This document shows, piece after piece, positions 1 to 8,926 of a stretch of 64,000 bases of DNA (position 1 is its first letter; the number at the start of each line of letters is the position of its first letter). The position numbers and the translations under genes were made by a program. This DNA is from Brevundimonas sp. UBA5713 (lineage in GTDB: Bacteria; Pseudomonadota; Alphaproteobacteria; Caulobacterales; Caulobacteraceae). The notes under the pieces were generated by a model. The model made no database searches. It saw nothing but the letters and a program-made list of their open reading frames with translations, and was not told the origin of the DNA. Location of the stretch: the NCBI RefSeq assembly GCF_002419815.1, contig NZ_DIGV01000028.1:1-64000 (forward strand), in the 5' to 3' direction.

Positions 1-31
1 TACTCCCGCACCCAAAGGCTCCACGATTATC

Positions 32-61
32 AAAAAGCCCCGCCATACAGCGGGGCTTTTT
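32..61 (+). terminator. Rho-independent terminator
   Basis: A perfect 12-bp stem (AAAAAGCCCCGC / GCGGGGCTTTTT) encloses a 6-base loop, and the right arm ends in a T-run. It would end a transcript entering from the left edge. Confidence 0.8.
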
Positions 62-422
62 GCTGTTTGGAACCACGTCTGCGAAGGCAAGCGAGCGCAT
101 CCGAACGCCATGTGACGACGGCGGTGGAAGAGCTGGAGAGGCGTCGTGTTTCTTGCTCGCTCCCACCCAAGCTACGCGCAGTAGCTCGCCGCGGCGGAGC
201 CTTAGCCAAAGAGCTAATCGAAGATCAATCAGCACGGCCCTCAATACGATAAACATGGCGTGCACCGTATTGGGCGGCACCGGTCCAATAGCAGGCTGGA
301 TTGACGACCAGCGGAGTTGCGATCGCCGTCCCGTGTGCCCGCAACTATCTGCCGCTAATAGGCAGCTGAGGTTGTGTCCAAGCTATGACAGCCAATCAGG
401 CTTCACCTAAGTCCTGAATATG

Positions 423-455
423 AAAAAGGGGCGGGACCTAAAGGTCCGCCCCTTT
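423..455 (-). terminator. Terminator of the SulP permease gene
   Basis: GC-rich hairpin with one bulged base (AAAGGGGCGGGACCT against AGGTCCGCCCCTTT). On the minus strand the stem is followed by a T-run. It starts a few bases after the stop codon of the minus-strand permease gene. Confidence 0.75.
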
Positions 456-460
456 CTGTT

Positions 461-1918
461 TTAGCTGGCGTGCGACAGGCCTAGCCGTGTCATCAGTGCG
501 CGACTTTGCGAGTTGAGACCCATTACACTGACCTCGGCCCCGCGTGTGCGATAGCGCTGGATCACCTTATCGAGGGCGGCTGCCCCCGTTTGATCCCAAA
601 TGTGGACCTGATGCAGGTCGATCTGGACCCGTTGCGGCTGGCCGTGGAACTCAAAGCCAGCGACGAACAGATCGGCCGAAGCAAAGAACAGCTGGCCGGT
701 GACGTGATAGTGGCGGACCTCCGGCGTGGTGTCTTCGCCTTCGTTCACGACGACCATCTTGCCGACCTTGCGCATGAAGAAGACCGCCGACATCAGCACA
801 CCCGCGATCACGCCCTTGGACAGGTCGTGGGTCAGAAGAACGATGATGGCTGTCGTCAGCATGACCAGCGTCGACTGAACCGGAATAGCCCGCAGGCGCG
901 TCACCGATGGCCAGTCAAAGGTCTTGAACGAGACCATGAACATCACGCCCACCAGTGCCGCCATGGGGATTTTGCCCACCCATTGCGTCAGAACCAGGAT
1001 GAGGATCATCAGGAAGACGCCTGCCCACAGCGTGGACAGCCGTCCGCGCCCGCCTGAGGTCACATTGATGATCGACTGACCCACCATGGCGCAGCCCGCC
1101 ATGCCGCCAAACAAAGATGCGGCAATGTTGGCAATGCCCTGACCGCGCGTCTCGCGGTCCTTGTCCGACGGGGTGTCGGTCATGTCGTCCAGTACCTGTG
1201 CGGTCAGCAGGGTCTCCATCAGGCCAACGAAGGCCAGAGTGAGTGACACCGGCGCGATGATGGCCAGGGTTTCCAGCGTGAACGGCACCATGGGCATGTG
1301 GAAGCTGGGTAGGGTGGTGGGCAGACTGCCCATATCGCCGACTGTCTTGACGTCCAGCCCGATTAGGGCCGAGGCCACGCTGAGTACTACAATGGCGATC
1401 AGCGGTGAAGGGATGGCCTTGGTCAGGCGCGGGAAGCCGTAGATGATGGCCAAGGACGCCGCCACCAGTGCATAGGCGTGCCAACTGGCTCCGGCCAGAT
1501 GCGGGAGTTGCGCAAGAAAAATCAGCACGGCCAGACCGTTCAGAAACCCGCTCATCACGCTCTTGCTGACAAAACGGATATAGCGGCCCAGTTTGAACAG
1601 CCCGACTACGATCTGGATCAGCCCGCATAGCAGGGAGGCGGCGAACAGATATTCAATACCGTGGTCACGAACCAAACCGCCCATTAGCAGGGCCATGGCC
1701 CCCGTTGCCGCCGAGATCATGGCGGGACGTCCGCCCATGAAGGCGATGGTCACGGCGATGATGAAACTGGCGTATAGGCCAACCGCCGGATCGACACCGG
1801 CGATGATGGAAAAGGCGATGGCCTCGGGGATCAGAGCCAGACCGACGACCGTGCCCGCCAGGATATCCCGACCGGGTTGAGCTAGCCATTGTTGGCGAGC
1901 CGTAGCAAATACAGACAT
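461..1918 (-). CDS. SulP (SLC26) family anion permease with STAS domain
   Basis: Inner-membrane transporter of the SulP family, whose members carry sulfate, bicarbonate or other anions; the substrate cannot be read from sequence. The 485-residue protein opens with the SulP signature ([20 protein letters not shown], about residues 22-41) and continues with roughly ten or more hydrophobic segments to about residue 380. It ends in a STAS domain (about 385-485) with the typical [19 protein letters not shown] stretch. It is somewhat shorter than many SulP proteins (550 or more residues) but no core part is missing. The gene stands alone, is divergent from the next gene across 252 bp, and ends in a strong terminator. 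The ATG is the first plausible start, though its ribosome-binding site is weak. Confidence 0.88.
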   Translation of the reverse strand: MSVFATARQQWLAQPGRDILAGTVVGLALIPEAIAFSIIAGVDPAVGLYASFIIAVTIAFMGGRPAMISAATGAMALLMGGLVRDHGIEYLFAASLLCGLIQIVVGLFKLGRYIRFVSKSVMSGFLNGLAVLIFLAQLPHLAGASWHAYALVAASLAIIYGFPRLTKAIPSPLIAIVVLSVASALIGLDVKTVGDMGSLPTTLPSFHMPMVPFTLETLAIIAPVSLTLAFVGLMETLLTAQVLDDMTDTPSDKDRETRGQGIANIAASLFGGMAGCAMVGQSIINVTSGGRGRLSTLWAGVFLMILILVLTQWVGKIPMAALVGVMFMVSFKTFDWPSVTRLRAIPVQSTLVMLTTAIIVLLTHDLSKGVIAGVLMSAVFFMRKVGKMVVVNEGEDTTPEVRHYHVTGQLFFASADLFVAGFEFHGQPQRVQIDLHQVHIWDQTGAAALDKVIQRYRTRGAEVSVMGLNSQSRALMTRLGLSHAS

Positions 1919-2170
1919 GATGAATCGTTGCGGGGAGGGCGCTCAGCGCGTCCCTCATCGGTTTGCCGGCGGATAGGCGGCCAGCATAGCCACCTGCGAG
2001 GATGCAGGTCCAAGGTTCGCGTCTTTCATGCGCGCTATAGCGCCAGTTCGCAAGCGCGGCAGAGAGTTGGGCCTTTACGTTGGCTGACATCGCCGACGAG
2101 GAACGATGGTCTGATTGGAGCATTGGATGGCTGCGATATGTGGTCGCTTCTTTCATCCCAGGCCCCTCCT

Positions 2171-3418
2171 ATGTCAGATCCCAAATCATCGCGGCCCGAT
2201 TTTGCCAAAGGTCTTCTGATTGGTGGTTTGGCCATTCTGGTTTTGGGCGGCGGAGGCTGGTTGGCCTATTCCCAGATCGGCAAGTCGTCGCGTGCACCGG
2301 TACCGGTCGAAATTACCGAAGCCAAGACTGACGACACTGTCCGTCCTGACACCGCGCCTCAGGCACAGTGGATCGAATGGAGCGAGGGTGAGGGTGCCGA
2401 CCGCTTCTACATCGCCGGTATGGACATCCGCATGGGTTCCAAAAAGGACGGCGACCTTTCGAGCGCGGTCATGACGGTCACGGCGGCGGATGGCACGTCA
2501 ATTTCGGTCGATGGAGAAAGCAAGACGGGTGCCGCTGTTGCCCAGTTTGCCGTGGTGCAGATGGATGCGGACAGCGATGCACGTCAGGTCATCCTGTCTT
2601 CCTTCAGCTATGGCGCGCACTGCTGCACGGTGGGCACTCTGGTCGAGCATACCCCGTCTGGGTGGCGCAAAGTGGACCTCGGCCGATGGGACGGTGATCA
2701 CCTGAGCCTGCCCACCGATGTGGACGGCGACGGCAAGAAGGAGTTTGTCCTCGCCGATGAAAGCTTCCTCTATGCATTCGCACCCTATGCAGGTAGCGCT
2801 GCCCCGCCGGCCATCTATGCGATCGAGCAGGGGCAGTTGAAAGACGTGTCCGATCAGCCGCGTTATCGCTCGGTGTTTCAAGACGACCTGGCCGGTGCAC
2901 GTGACGGCTGTCGTGAATATGGCAATGGTTTCTGCGCGGCCTATGCGGCCACTGCCGCGCGTGTTGGACAGTTAGACGCGGCATGGCCGGATATTCTGGC
3001 AGGGGCCAAGGATAAGGACTGGGACCCGCCCGTACCGTGCCGCGACCGTTCGACAGAGGTCTGTCATGACGACAAGGCGGTACCCTTCAACAGCTTTGGA
3101 GAGTCGCTCCAGTGGTTCCTTGGCGTTCGGGGCTATACGCCGCCCGTCTTCACAATGCTGACACGGCCTGACGGTCCGGGCTTTGACTGCCGACAGGCTC
3201 GTACGGCGTCTGAACGCATGATTTGTGACGACCGCGCGCTGAGGCGGATGGATGCCCGTGTGTCGGATGCCTTTACCCGCGCACTAGCGAACCGGCCCGA
3301 CCGTGCCGCCGTGCGGGCCGAGCAGGCCGAGTTCCTGCGTGAACGCAACCGGCTGACGGATAGCAAGCTGATGCTGATCGCCTATGAGCGTCGCCTGCGC
3401 GAGCTGGAGGCTTTCTAA
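2171..3418 (+). CDS. Membrane-anchored protein with LprI-like (DUF1311) C-terminus
   Basis: The 415-residue protein has one N-terminal membrane segment (about residues 14-33), then a periplasmic part. The middle includes a calcium-loop-like DVDGDGKKEF motif of the FG-GAP/VCBS kind. The last 75 residues match the DUF1311/LprI pattern: a Cys near the start (DCRQARTASERMICDD), then a charged helix with EQAEFLRERN. In Mycobacterium, LprI inhibits lysozyme; that role here is inference only. The frame is open further upstream, but the ATG at 2171 puts a short charged tail directly before the membrane helix and is the most sensible start. Monocistronic, followed by a terminator at 3538. Confidence 0.65.
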   Translation: MSDPKSSRPDFAKGLLIGGLAILVLGGGGWLAYSQIGKSSRAPVPVEITEAKTDDTVRPDTAPQAQWIEWSEGEGADRFYIAGMDIRMGSKKDGDLSSAVMTVTAADGTSISVDGESKTGAAVAQFAVVQMDADSDARQVILSSFSYGAHCCTVGTLVEHTPSGWRKVDLGRWDGDHLSLPTDVDGDGKKEFVLADESFLYAFAPYAGSAAPPAIYAIEQGQLKDVSDQPRYRSVFQDDLAGARDGCREYGNGFCAAYAATAARVGQLDAAWPDILAGAKDKDWDPPVPCRDRSTEVCHDDKAVPFNSFGESLQWFLGVRGYTPPVFTMLTRPDGPGFDCRQARTASERMICDDRALRRMDARVSDAFTRALANRPDRAAVRAEQAEFLRERNRLTDSKLMLIAYERRLRELEAF

Positions 3419-3537
3419 GCCGAACGCGATCCAAACGCCGTGGCCAGCGTATCAGAGGTGTGACCCTCCAACTGATGCTGATGGCCATGGCGTGTGGGCC
3501 TCGTTCTCTGCGAGGCTCGGACCAAAGTCGGATGCGC

Positions 3538-3562
3538 AAAGGGGCCTTCGGGCCCCTTTTTT
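3538..3562 (+). terminator. Rho-independent terminator
   Basis: AAAGGGGCC, a TTCG tetraloop, GGCCCCTTT and further Ts. It lies in the 202-bp gap after the LprI-like gene. The 119 bases between that stop codon and the hairpin hold no gene I recognise. Confidence 0.85.
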
Positions 3563-3620
3563 GTGCCCGCGTCGGTTGTGCGATCTGGACTCTGAATCCT
3601 TAAGAACATAACATGAACAA

Positions 3621-4862
3621 ATGGCGCGTATCGATCTAAGGCGTAAACTCTCGATCCTCGCGGATGCCGCGAAATACGATGCATCCTGTGCCTCTTCGGG
3701 AGCCAAGAAGCGGGATTCCCGCAGCGGTTCCGGCGTGGGATCGACCGAGGGCATGGGCATTTGTCACGCCTATACGCCCGATGGCCGCTGCGTCAGCCTC
3801 CTGAAGATTTTGCTGACCAATTTCTGCATCTTCGACTGTGCCTATTGCATCAATCGCTCCAGCTCCAACGTCGAGCGGGCGCGCTTTACGGTCGATGAGG
3901 TCGTCGATCTGACGCTGGCCTTCTATAAGCGTAACTATATCGAAGGCCTGTTCCTGTCGTCGGGCATTATCCGCAGTTCCGACTATACGATGGAGCAGTT
4001 GGTTGAAGTGGCGCGCAAGCTGCGCGAAGAGCACGACTTTCGCGGCTATATCCACCTGAAGCTGATCCCCGAGGCCGATCCGAAGCTGATCGAGCTGGCG
4101 GGCCTCTATGCCGACCGTCTGTCGGCCAATATCGAACTGCCGCGCGATGAGGCCTTGGGCCGTTTGGCACCGGAAAAGGATGCGGGCGTCATCCGAAAGG
4201 CCATGGGGCAGGTGCGGCTGAAACTGGAAGAGGCCAAGCCGCAAAAACGCGACCGCATCAAGCCGCCAGCCTTTGCGCCGGGGGGCCAGTCAACCCAGTT
4301 GATCGTGGGTGCCGACGGGGCGCCGGATACGGAAATCCTCGACCGTTCGTCGTCTCTATATGGCGGCTATGGCCTTCGCCGCGTCTATTATTCGGCCTTC
4401 AGCCCGATACCGGACAGCTCGGCCATCCTGCCGGTGTCGCGCCCGCCCTTGATGCGCGAACACCGTCTTTATCAGGCCGACTGGTTGATGCGTTTCTATG
4501 GCTTTACCGCGCCGGAAATCGCCATCGGGGCCGATGACGGCATGCTGGATCTGGCGATTGATCCCAAGCTGGCGTGGGCGCTGAAAAAGCGTGACGTGTT
4601 TCCGGTGAATGTGAACACTGCCGACCGCGAGGACCTGCTGCGCGTGCCGGGGCTGGGCGTAAAGGCGGTGAACAGGATCGTGTCGGTGCGTCGATATCGC
4701 ACGCTGCGTCTTGAAGATGTGGCGCGCCTGACCCGCTCTATCGACAAGGTACGGCCCTGGATCACGGCGCTGGATTGGACACCGGGTGGCTTGACCGACG
4801 CCATCGACCTGCGCGCGCGTCTGGCCCCTGAAAAACAGCCCGAGCAGCTGAGCCTGTTCTGA
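3621..4862 (+). CDS. Putative DNA modification/repair radical SAM protein
   Basis: Radical SAM enzyme of 413 residues. The iron-sulfur motif CIFDCAYC is seen at about residues 69-76 (Cys 69, 73, 76), preceded by a region (GMGICHAYTPDGRCVSLLK) typical of this subfamily. The C-terminal fifth carries a helix-hairpin-helix DNA-binding motif (NTADREDLLRVPGLGVKAVN, about residue 329 onward). From memory this is the family named putative DNA modification/repair radical SAM protein (TIGR03916), which is normally found beside a uracil-DNA glycosylase-like gene. That is the case here: its stop codon overlaps the next start (TGATG). By analogy with spore photoproduct lyase it may act on a nucleobase lesion, but the substrate is unknown. 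Confidence 0.85.
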   Translation: MARIDLRRKLSILADAAKYDASCASSGAKKRDSRSGSGVGSTEGMGICHAYTPDGRCVSLLKILLTNFCIFDCAYCINRSSSNVERARFTVDEVVDLTLAFYKRNYIEGLFLSSGIIRSSDYTMEQLVEVARKLREEHDFRGYIHLKLIPEADPKLIELAGLYADRLSANIELPRDEALGRLAPEKDAGVIRKAMGQVRLKLEEAKPQKRDRIKPPAFAPGGQSTQLIVGADGAPDTEILDRSSSLYGGYGLRRVYYSAFSPIPDSSAILPVSRPPLMREHRLYQADWLMRFYGFTAPEIAIGADDGMLDLAIDPKLAWALKKRDVFPVNVNTADREDLLRVPGLGVKAVNRIVSVRRYRTLRLEDVARLTRSIDKVRPWITALDWTPGGLTDAIDLRARLAPEKQPEQLSLF

Positions 4863-6298
4863 TGCGGACGGTGCATCTGGATAGCGAGACGGATTTTGAC
4901 GGCTGGCGCGAGGCGGCGCGGTCGTTGCGGCTGGAAGGCATAGAGCCTGCCCGCGTGCGCTTTGTGGTGGGACAGGGGCAGGACGGCCTGTTCGGCGAGG
5001 AGGCCGCGTCCGTCGTGCACCGTCCGCAGGCATTTAAAGTGTCCAAGGCCTTTGTCGATCTGGCGCAGGAGGTGATCCTGCACCGCGATGCCGACCGGTT
5101 TGACCTGCTGTACCGCATTCTTTGGCGGCTTCAGGACGAGCCGAACCTGATCAAGGTCACGTCCGACCGCGATGTGGCCCGTGCGGTCGAAATGGCCAAG
5201 AATGTCAGCCGCGCCTCGCACAAGATGAAGGCCTTTGTCCGCTTTCGTCAGCAGGGCGAGGACGACCATCAGCGGTGGATCGCGTGGTTCGAACCGGCGC
5301 ACCGCGTGCTGGAAAAGACCGCGCCGTTCTTCCAGCGCCGCTACACAAATATGCGCTGGTCGATCCTGACCCCCGACGGCACGGCGCATTGGGATTTAAA
5401 GGCGCTGACCTATGGCCCGCCTGCCCGCAAGGAGGACGCGCCACAGGAGGACGAGGTCGAGGACTTCTGGAAGACCTATTACGCCTCGACCTTCAATCCG
5501 TCGCGCCTGCGCACCAAGGCCATGCAGGCCGAAATGCCTAAATCCTATTGGAAGAACCTGCCTGAGGCAGAGCTGATCTCGGAGATGATCGCGGGGGCAA
5601 CAGGCCGCACCGAACAGATGGTCACTGCCCGTGCGCCCGAGCCAAACCGCCGGTTCGATCAGGTCCGCGCGCCTATGGTCGACCGCACCGTCACCAATGA
5701 GATGGTGCCCGAAGATCTGGATCAGTTGAACGCGGCGCTGGCGGGCTGTCGGCGCTGTCCGCTGTGGCGCGATGCGACGCAGGCCGTGTGCGGCGTGGGC
5801 CCCAAACAGTCGCGTCTGATGATTGTCGGTGAACAGCCCGGCGATAATGAGGACTTGAGCGGCCAGCCCTTTATCGGTCCGGCAGGCGAGGTGCTGAACC
5901 ACGCCTTGGTCGAGGCGGGGCTGAACCGCGACGACATCTATCTGACCAATGCGGTCAAACATTTCAAACATACGGTCAGAGGTCGCCAGCGCCTTCACAA
6001 AACGCCCTCTGCCGCCGAAATCGACCACTGCCGCTGGTGGCTGAACCGCGAGCGCGAACTGGTGAAGCCGGAGCTGAGCGTTGCCATGGGCAGCAGCGCC
6101 GCGCGCGGCCTGTTCGGCCATACGGTCAGCGTGGGTGACCTGCGCGGGCGCATCATGCACAGGCCGGATGGTCCGGTGTTGGTCACCTATCATCCGGCCT
6201 ATATTTTGCGGCATCCTGACCCCGCTGAGAGAACCCGTGCCAAGCTGGCGTTCGAGGACGACCTTGGCTTGGCAGCGGACTATCTCAACGCAGTCTAG
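4862..6298 (+). CDS. DUF4130-UdgX fusion, uracil-DNA glycosylase superfamily
   Basis: Two-part protein of 478 residues. Residues 1 to about 270 match the DUF4130 'probable DNA metabolism protein' family linked to the radical SAM partner. Residues about 290-478 are a UdgX-type uracil-DNA glycosylase. Visible elements are the CRRC pair (296 and 299) and a later Cys (390) fitting iron-sulfur ligands, motif GEQPGDNED (323 onward), the UdgX loop RGRQRLHKTP, and HPAYILRHP (444 onward). His379 in RQRLH aligns with the His that links covalently to DNA at uracil sites in mycobacterial UdgX, where the loop is KRRIH. Translation is coupled to the upstream gene by a one-base overlap. The fusion and pairing suggest one DNA-lesion pathway; the true lesion is unknown. 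Confidence 0.87.
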   Translation: MRTVHLDSETDFDGWREAARSLRLEGIEPARVRFVVGQGQDGLFGEEAASVVHRPQAFKVSKAFVDLAQEVILHRDADRFDLLYRILWRLQDEPNLIKVTSDRDVARAVEMAKNVSRASHKMKAFVRFRQQGEDDHQRWIAWFEPAHRVLEKTAPFFQRRYTNMRWSILTPDGTAHWDLKALTYGPPARKEDAPQEDEVEDFWKTYYASTFNPSRLRTKAMQAEMPKSYWKNLPEAELISEMIAGATGRTEQMVTARAPEPNRRFDQVRAPMVDRTVTNEMVPEDLDQLNAALAGCRRCPLWRDATQAVCGVGPKQSRLMIVGEQPGDNEDLSGQPFIGPAGEVLNHALVEAGLNRDDIYLTNAVKHFKHTVRGRQRLHKTPSAAEIDHCRWWLNRERELVKPELSVAMGSSAARGLFGHTVSVGDLRGRIMHRPDGPVLVTYHPAYILRHPDPAERTRAKLAFEDDLGLAADYLNAV

Positions 6299-6301
6299 GA
6301 T

Positions 6302-8893
6302 TTAGCGACGGCCACCGCCCGAGAGGTGGTTGCCGAAGAACAGGCTGTTGATCAGCAGGCGCTCGGTGCCCAGCCAGTATTTGCGGTGGGCCGGATCATC
6401 GGCAAACAGCACCACATTGCCCGCGCCGACCGGATTGACCTGCGCCCAGACACTGCCCGCCGCCGACTGACGCAGGGTTTCAGGCAGATAGCCGTTCACC
6501 TGCGGGTCCGTGTCGATATGGATGACATTGGCGAACGGATCGGCGACCGGCGACAGGGTGACGTCGGTTTCCTTGTTCACGAACAGGTCGCGGCGCGTCA
6601 GACCGAACGCCAGCGGATGGCTGATGTCGGCATCGGCAGACAGGGCATTGCCCGACGTGCGCTGTTCGCCCTGAACCGACTGGCGGTCGGCATAGTCACG
6701 GCGTGCGGGCGCATTGCGCTCACCCTCTTCGCGCTCGGCCTGGGGGGCCAGACCATTGGCCTGTGCCCAGCGCGCGGCGGTGCCAAACACCACCAGAGAG
6801 CCGCCACGGCGTACCCATGCTTTCAGCGCATCGATGGCCGGTTGGCCAAGGCCTTCATAGCGGCCACCCGACAGGACGATGCTGTCATAGTTGTCCAGCG
6901 ACACGCGACCCAGCTGCGCCGGATCAAGGCGGGTGGCCGGATATTTCAGTCGCTCGCTTAGGGCGAACCAGGTCGAGCCGATCTCGGTCGCATTGACGCC
7001 TTCACCCGCGATCAGGGCGATGCGCGGGGCGCGCACCACGCGCACATTGTCGCTGCCCAGATCAACGCCCGACAGGCTTTGGCCGGTGCTGAGGGCGTGG
7101 GCAACCACGCCTGCCTCGCGCGCAGCCTTGTCGACGGCAGCGCGCAGGGCGGCGGCGTCCAGCGACTGGCTACCTGCTGTCACCACCAGCGAGCCACGTT
7201 GGAAGGCCGTCTGGCCACCCTCGGTGCGGCTGGTGAACGGTTCGAACGCGATGCGGACGCGGATGCCTTGTTGCAGCAGAGCCGACAGCACCTGCGGCGC
7301 GTTCAGATCGCGCCAATCCACCGCATAAGCATAGGCCTGCTCCGGACCGCTGACACCGCCTTGGGCGGCAGGCACGGCTGTGACGGCGCTGCCATAGGCG
7401 GGCACGCGACGCAGACCCGTCGAGCCGAGGTTATAGGCCAGCGCTACCGAATAGGAGGTGCTGCCATAGACGCGGCCATTGGTCGGCGGGGTCTTGTCAA
7501 AGATGGAGTGGATCAGGCGGAACTGCGGCTGGGCCGAGGGCACCACATAGGCCGTGCCCGGCTCATAGGTGCGGCCATCCTGCGTGATGCGTTCGTTCAG
7601 CGGATAGACCTGAATGCGGTGCGCCAGCAGCAGGTCCAGCGTCTGGCGGGTCAGACCCGGATTGGCGGCATCACCAAATACGAAAGCTTGTGACGTATGG
7701 CGACGGCCTTGCTCGATGGCTGAGCGGAAGAAGTCGCGCTGGAATTGAAGCAACCCCGCGCGTTCCGCCACGGCCCCGCGAATGGTCGCCAGACCCACAT
7801 TGGCCTGATTGCGCACGGTGAAGGGGAAGGTGAGCGGGCCGTTGGCCGTGTCCTGAACCAGACCGCGCGAAGAGGCCTGTTCGACCGTCACGCCGATCCC
7901 GCCGTGGAAATCCGGATAGGTCGAGCCATAGACCGGCGAGAAATTGTCGAAGACTTCACGCGTGTAATAGAGCGAACCGAGCCCATCCAGCGCCTGCGCG
8001 TGGTATTTGGCCAGCGTCACGTTCCACTCATAGGCGGCGCGGGGCAGCAGGGGGCTTTCCATGCTGCTGGGCGACGGCTCGAAATAATAGGTGCTGCCAG
8101 CCCCCATTTCGTGGAAGTCGATCTGGAAGTTCGGTTTCCAACGGTGGAAGATTTCCAGCTTGGCGCGGGTTTCGCGCTGGGTCACGGCCAGCCAGTCGCG
8201 GTTCAAATCGGTGAAATAGTGGTTGGTGCGGCCAGCGGGCCAAGCCTCGACGTGTTCCTTGTCCACCGGATCGGAGGCGGGCGGATTGCTCTTCCACGCA
8301 TTGTGCCAGTTGGCGGCGCGGTCGCGACCGTCGGGGTTTTGTGCCGGATCGATCACGATCACGGCCTTGTCCAGCCAGTCAGCCACCTCGGCGGAGCGGC
8401 TGGCCGCCAGATAATAGGCCGTCAGCAGGGCCGCTTCGCCGCTGGAGGTTTCATTGCCGTGCACGCTGTAGAACAGGCCGACGACGACCGGCTGGTCGGG
8501 GTTGATCGGGCCGTCGTTCGGATCGGCCACAGTGGCATGGGCGCGCTGGATGTCATCGATGCGCGACTGGTTGGCTGCCGAAGTGATGACCACCGAGGTC
8601 AGCGGGCGGTTCTCATAGCTGCGGCCAATGTCTTCGATGGTCACCCGATCCGACAGACGGGCCAGCTCGCGCAGATAGGCGACGATCTGGTCGTGGCGGG
8701 TGAAGTGGGTGCCGACCGGATAGCCGAGAAAGGCCTCGGGCGTCGGGATGGCGGGATCAAAGTCGGAGGCGCTGGCCTGCGGGAAATAATAGTCCAGCGA
8801 CTGGGCCAGCACCGGTGCCGGAGCCGCCACGAGGGCGGCCCCGAACAGCACGGCGGCTGCGGCGCGTTTTGCGATTCTGGTGGCGTTTTTCAC
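6302..8893 (-). CDS. Secreted M14-family zinc carboxypeptidase
   Basis: Exported metallopeptidase of 863 residues with a clear signal peptide (about residues 1-30, ending VLAQ). The M14 domain shows zinc-binding HGNE, the NPDGR element, a LNRDW segment, DFHEMG with a further His, and a catalytic-Glu-like GVTVEQAS stretch. A long C-terminal part (about 430-863) contains an amidotransferase-like segment (IALIAGEGVNA, IVLSGGRYEGL) as found in large bacterial M14 proteins. It should trim peptides in the periplasm or outside the cell. It lies 33 bp downstream of a TonB-dependent receptor on the same strand, so the two are probably co-transcribed for peptide use. Its stop is only 3 bp from that of the convergent UdgX gene. 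Confidence 0.88.
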   Translation of the reverse strand: MKNATRIAKRAAAAVLFGAALVAAPAPVLAQSLDYYFPQASASDFDPAIPTPEAFLGYPVGTHFTRHDQIVAYLRELARLSDRVTIEDIGRSYENRPLTSVVITSAANQSRIDDIQRAHATVADPNDGPINPDQPVVVGLFYSVHGNETSSGEAALLTAYYLAASRSAEVADWLDKAVIVIDPAQNPDGRDRAANWHNAWKSNPPASDPVDKEHVEAWPAGRTNHYFTDLNRDWLAVTQRETRAKLEIFHRWKPNFQIDFHEMGAGSTYYFEPSPSSMESPLLPRAAYEWNVTLAKYHAQALDGLGSLYYTREVFDNFSPVYGSTYPDFHGGIGVTVEQASSRGLVQDTANGPLTFPFTVRNQANVGLATIRGAVAERAGLLQFQRDFFRSAIEQGRRHTSQAFVFGDAANPGLTRQTLDLLLAHRIQVYPLNERITQDGRTYEPGTAYVVPSAQPQFRLIHSIFDKTPPTNGRVYGSTSYSVALAYNLGSTGLRRVPAYGSAVTAVPAAQGGVSGPEQAYAYAVDWRDLNAPQVLSALLQQGIRVRIAFEPFTSRTEGGQTAFQRGSLVVTAGSQSLDAAALRAAVDKAAREAGVVAHALSTGQSLSGVDLGSDNVRVVRAPRIALIAGEGVNATEIGSTWFALSERLKYPATRLDPAQLGRVSLDNYDSIVLSGGRYEGLGQPAIDALKAWVRRGGSLVVFGTAARWAQANGLAPQAEREEGERNAPARRDYADRQSVQGEQRTSGNALSADADISHPLAFGLTRRDLFVNKETDVTLSPVADPFANVIHIDTDPQVNGYLPETLRQSAAGSVWAQVNPVGAGNVVLFADDPAHRKYWLGTERLLINSLFFGNHLSGGGRR

Positions 8894-8926
8894 GCTTATG
8901 TCTCGTTTCTCGATGCAGATCTTGGA

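Larger units (their letters stand above)
1..460. other. Non-coding stretch with two terminators, no recognisable gene
   Basis: No open frame here looks like a real protein. The first bases resemble the 3' acceptor end of a tRNA (an acceptor-like CTCCCGC followed by ACC at 3-12), and a strong terminator follows at 32-61. The encoded end reads ACCC rather than ACCA and the body would lie outside the window, so this stays a guess. Between 62 and about 420 I see nothing I can name. The far end holds the terminator of the minus-strand permease gene. Confidence 0.5.

Noticed and set aside
1..14. 3' end of a tRNA gene
   Set aside because: Only the acceptor-like CTCCCGC-ACC is visible, the encoded end is not CCA, and the body is outside the window.
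60..410. Small open frames in the left intergenic region
   Set aside because: Arg/Ser-rich random-looking translations, overlapping in two frames, no ribosome-binding site.
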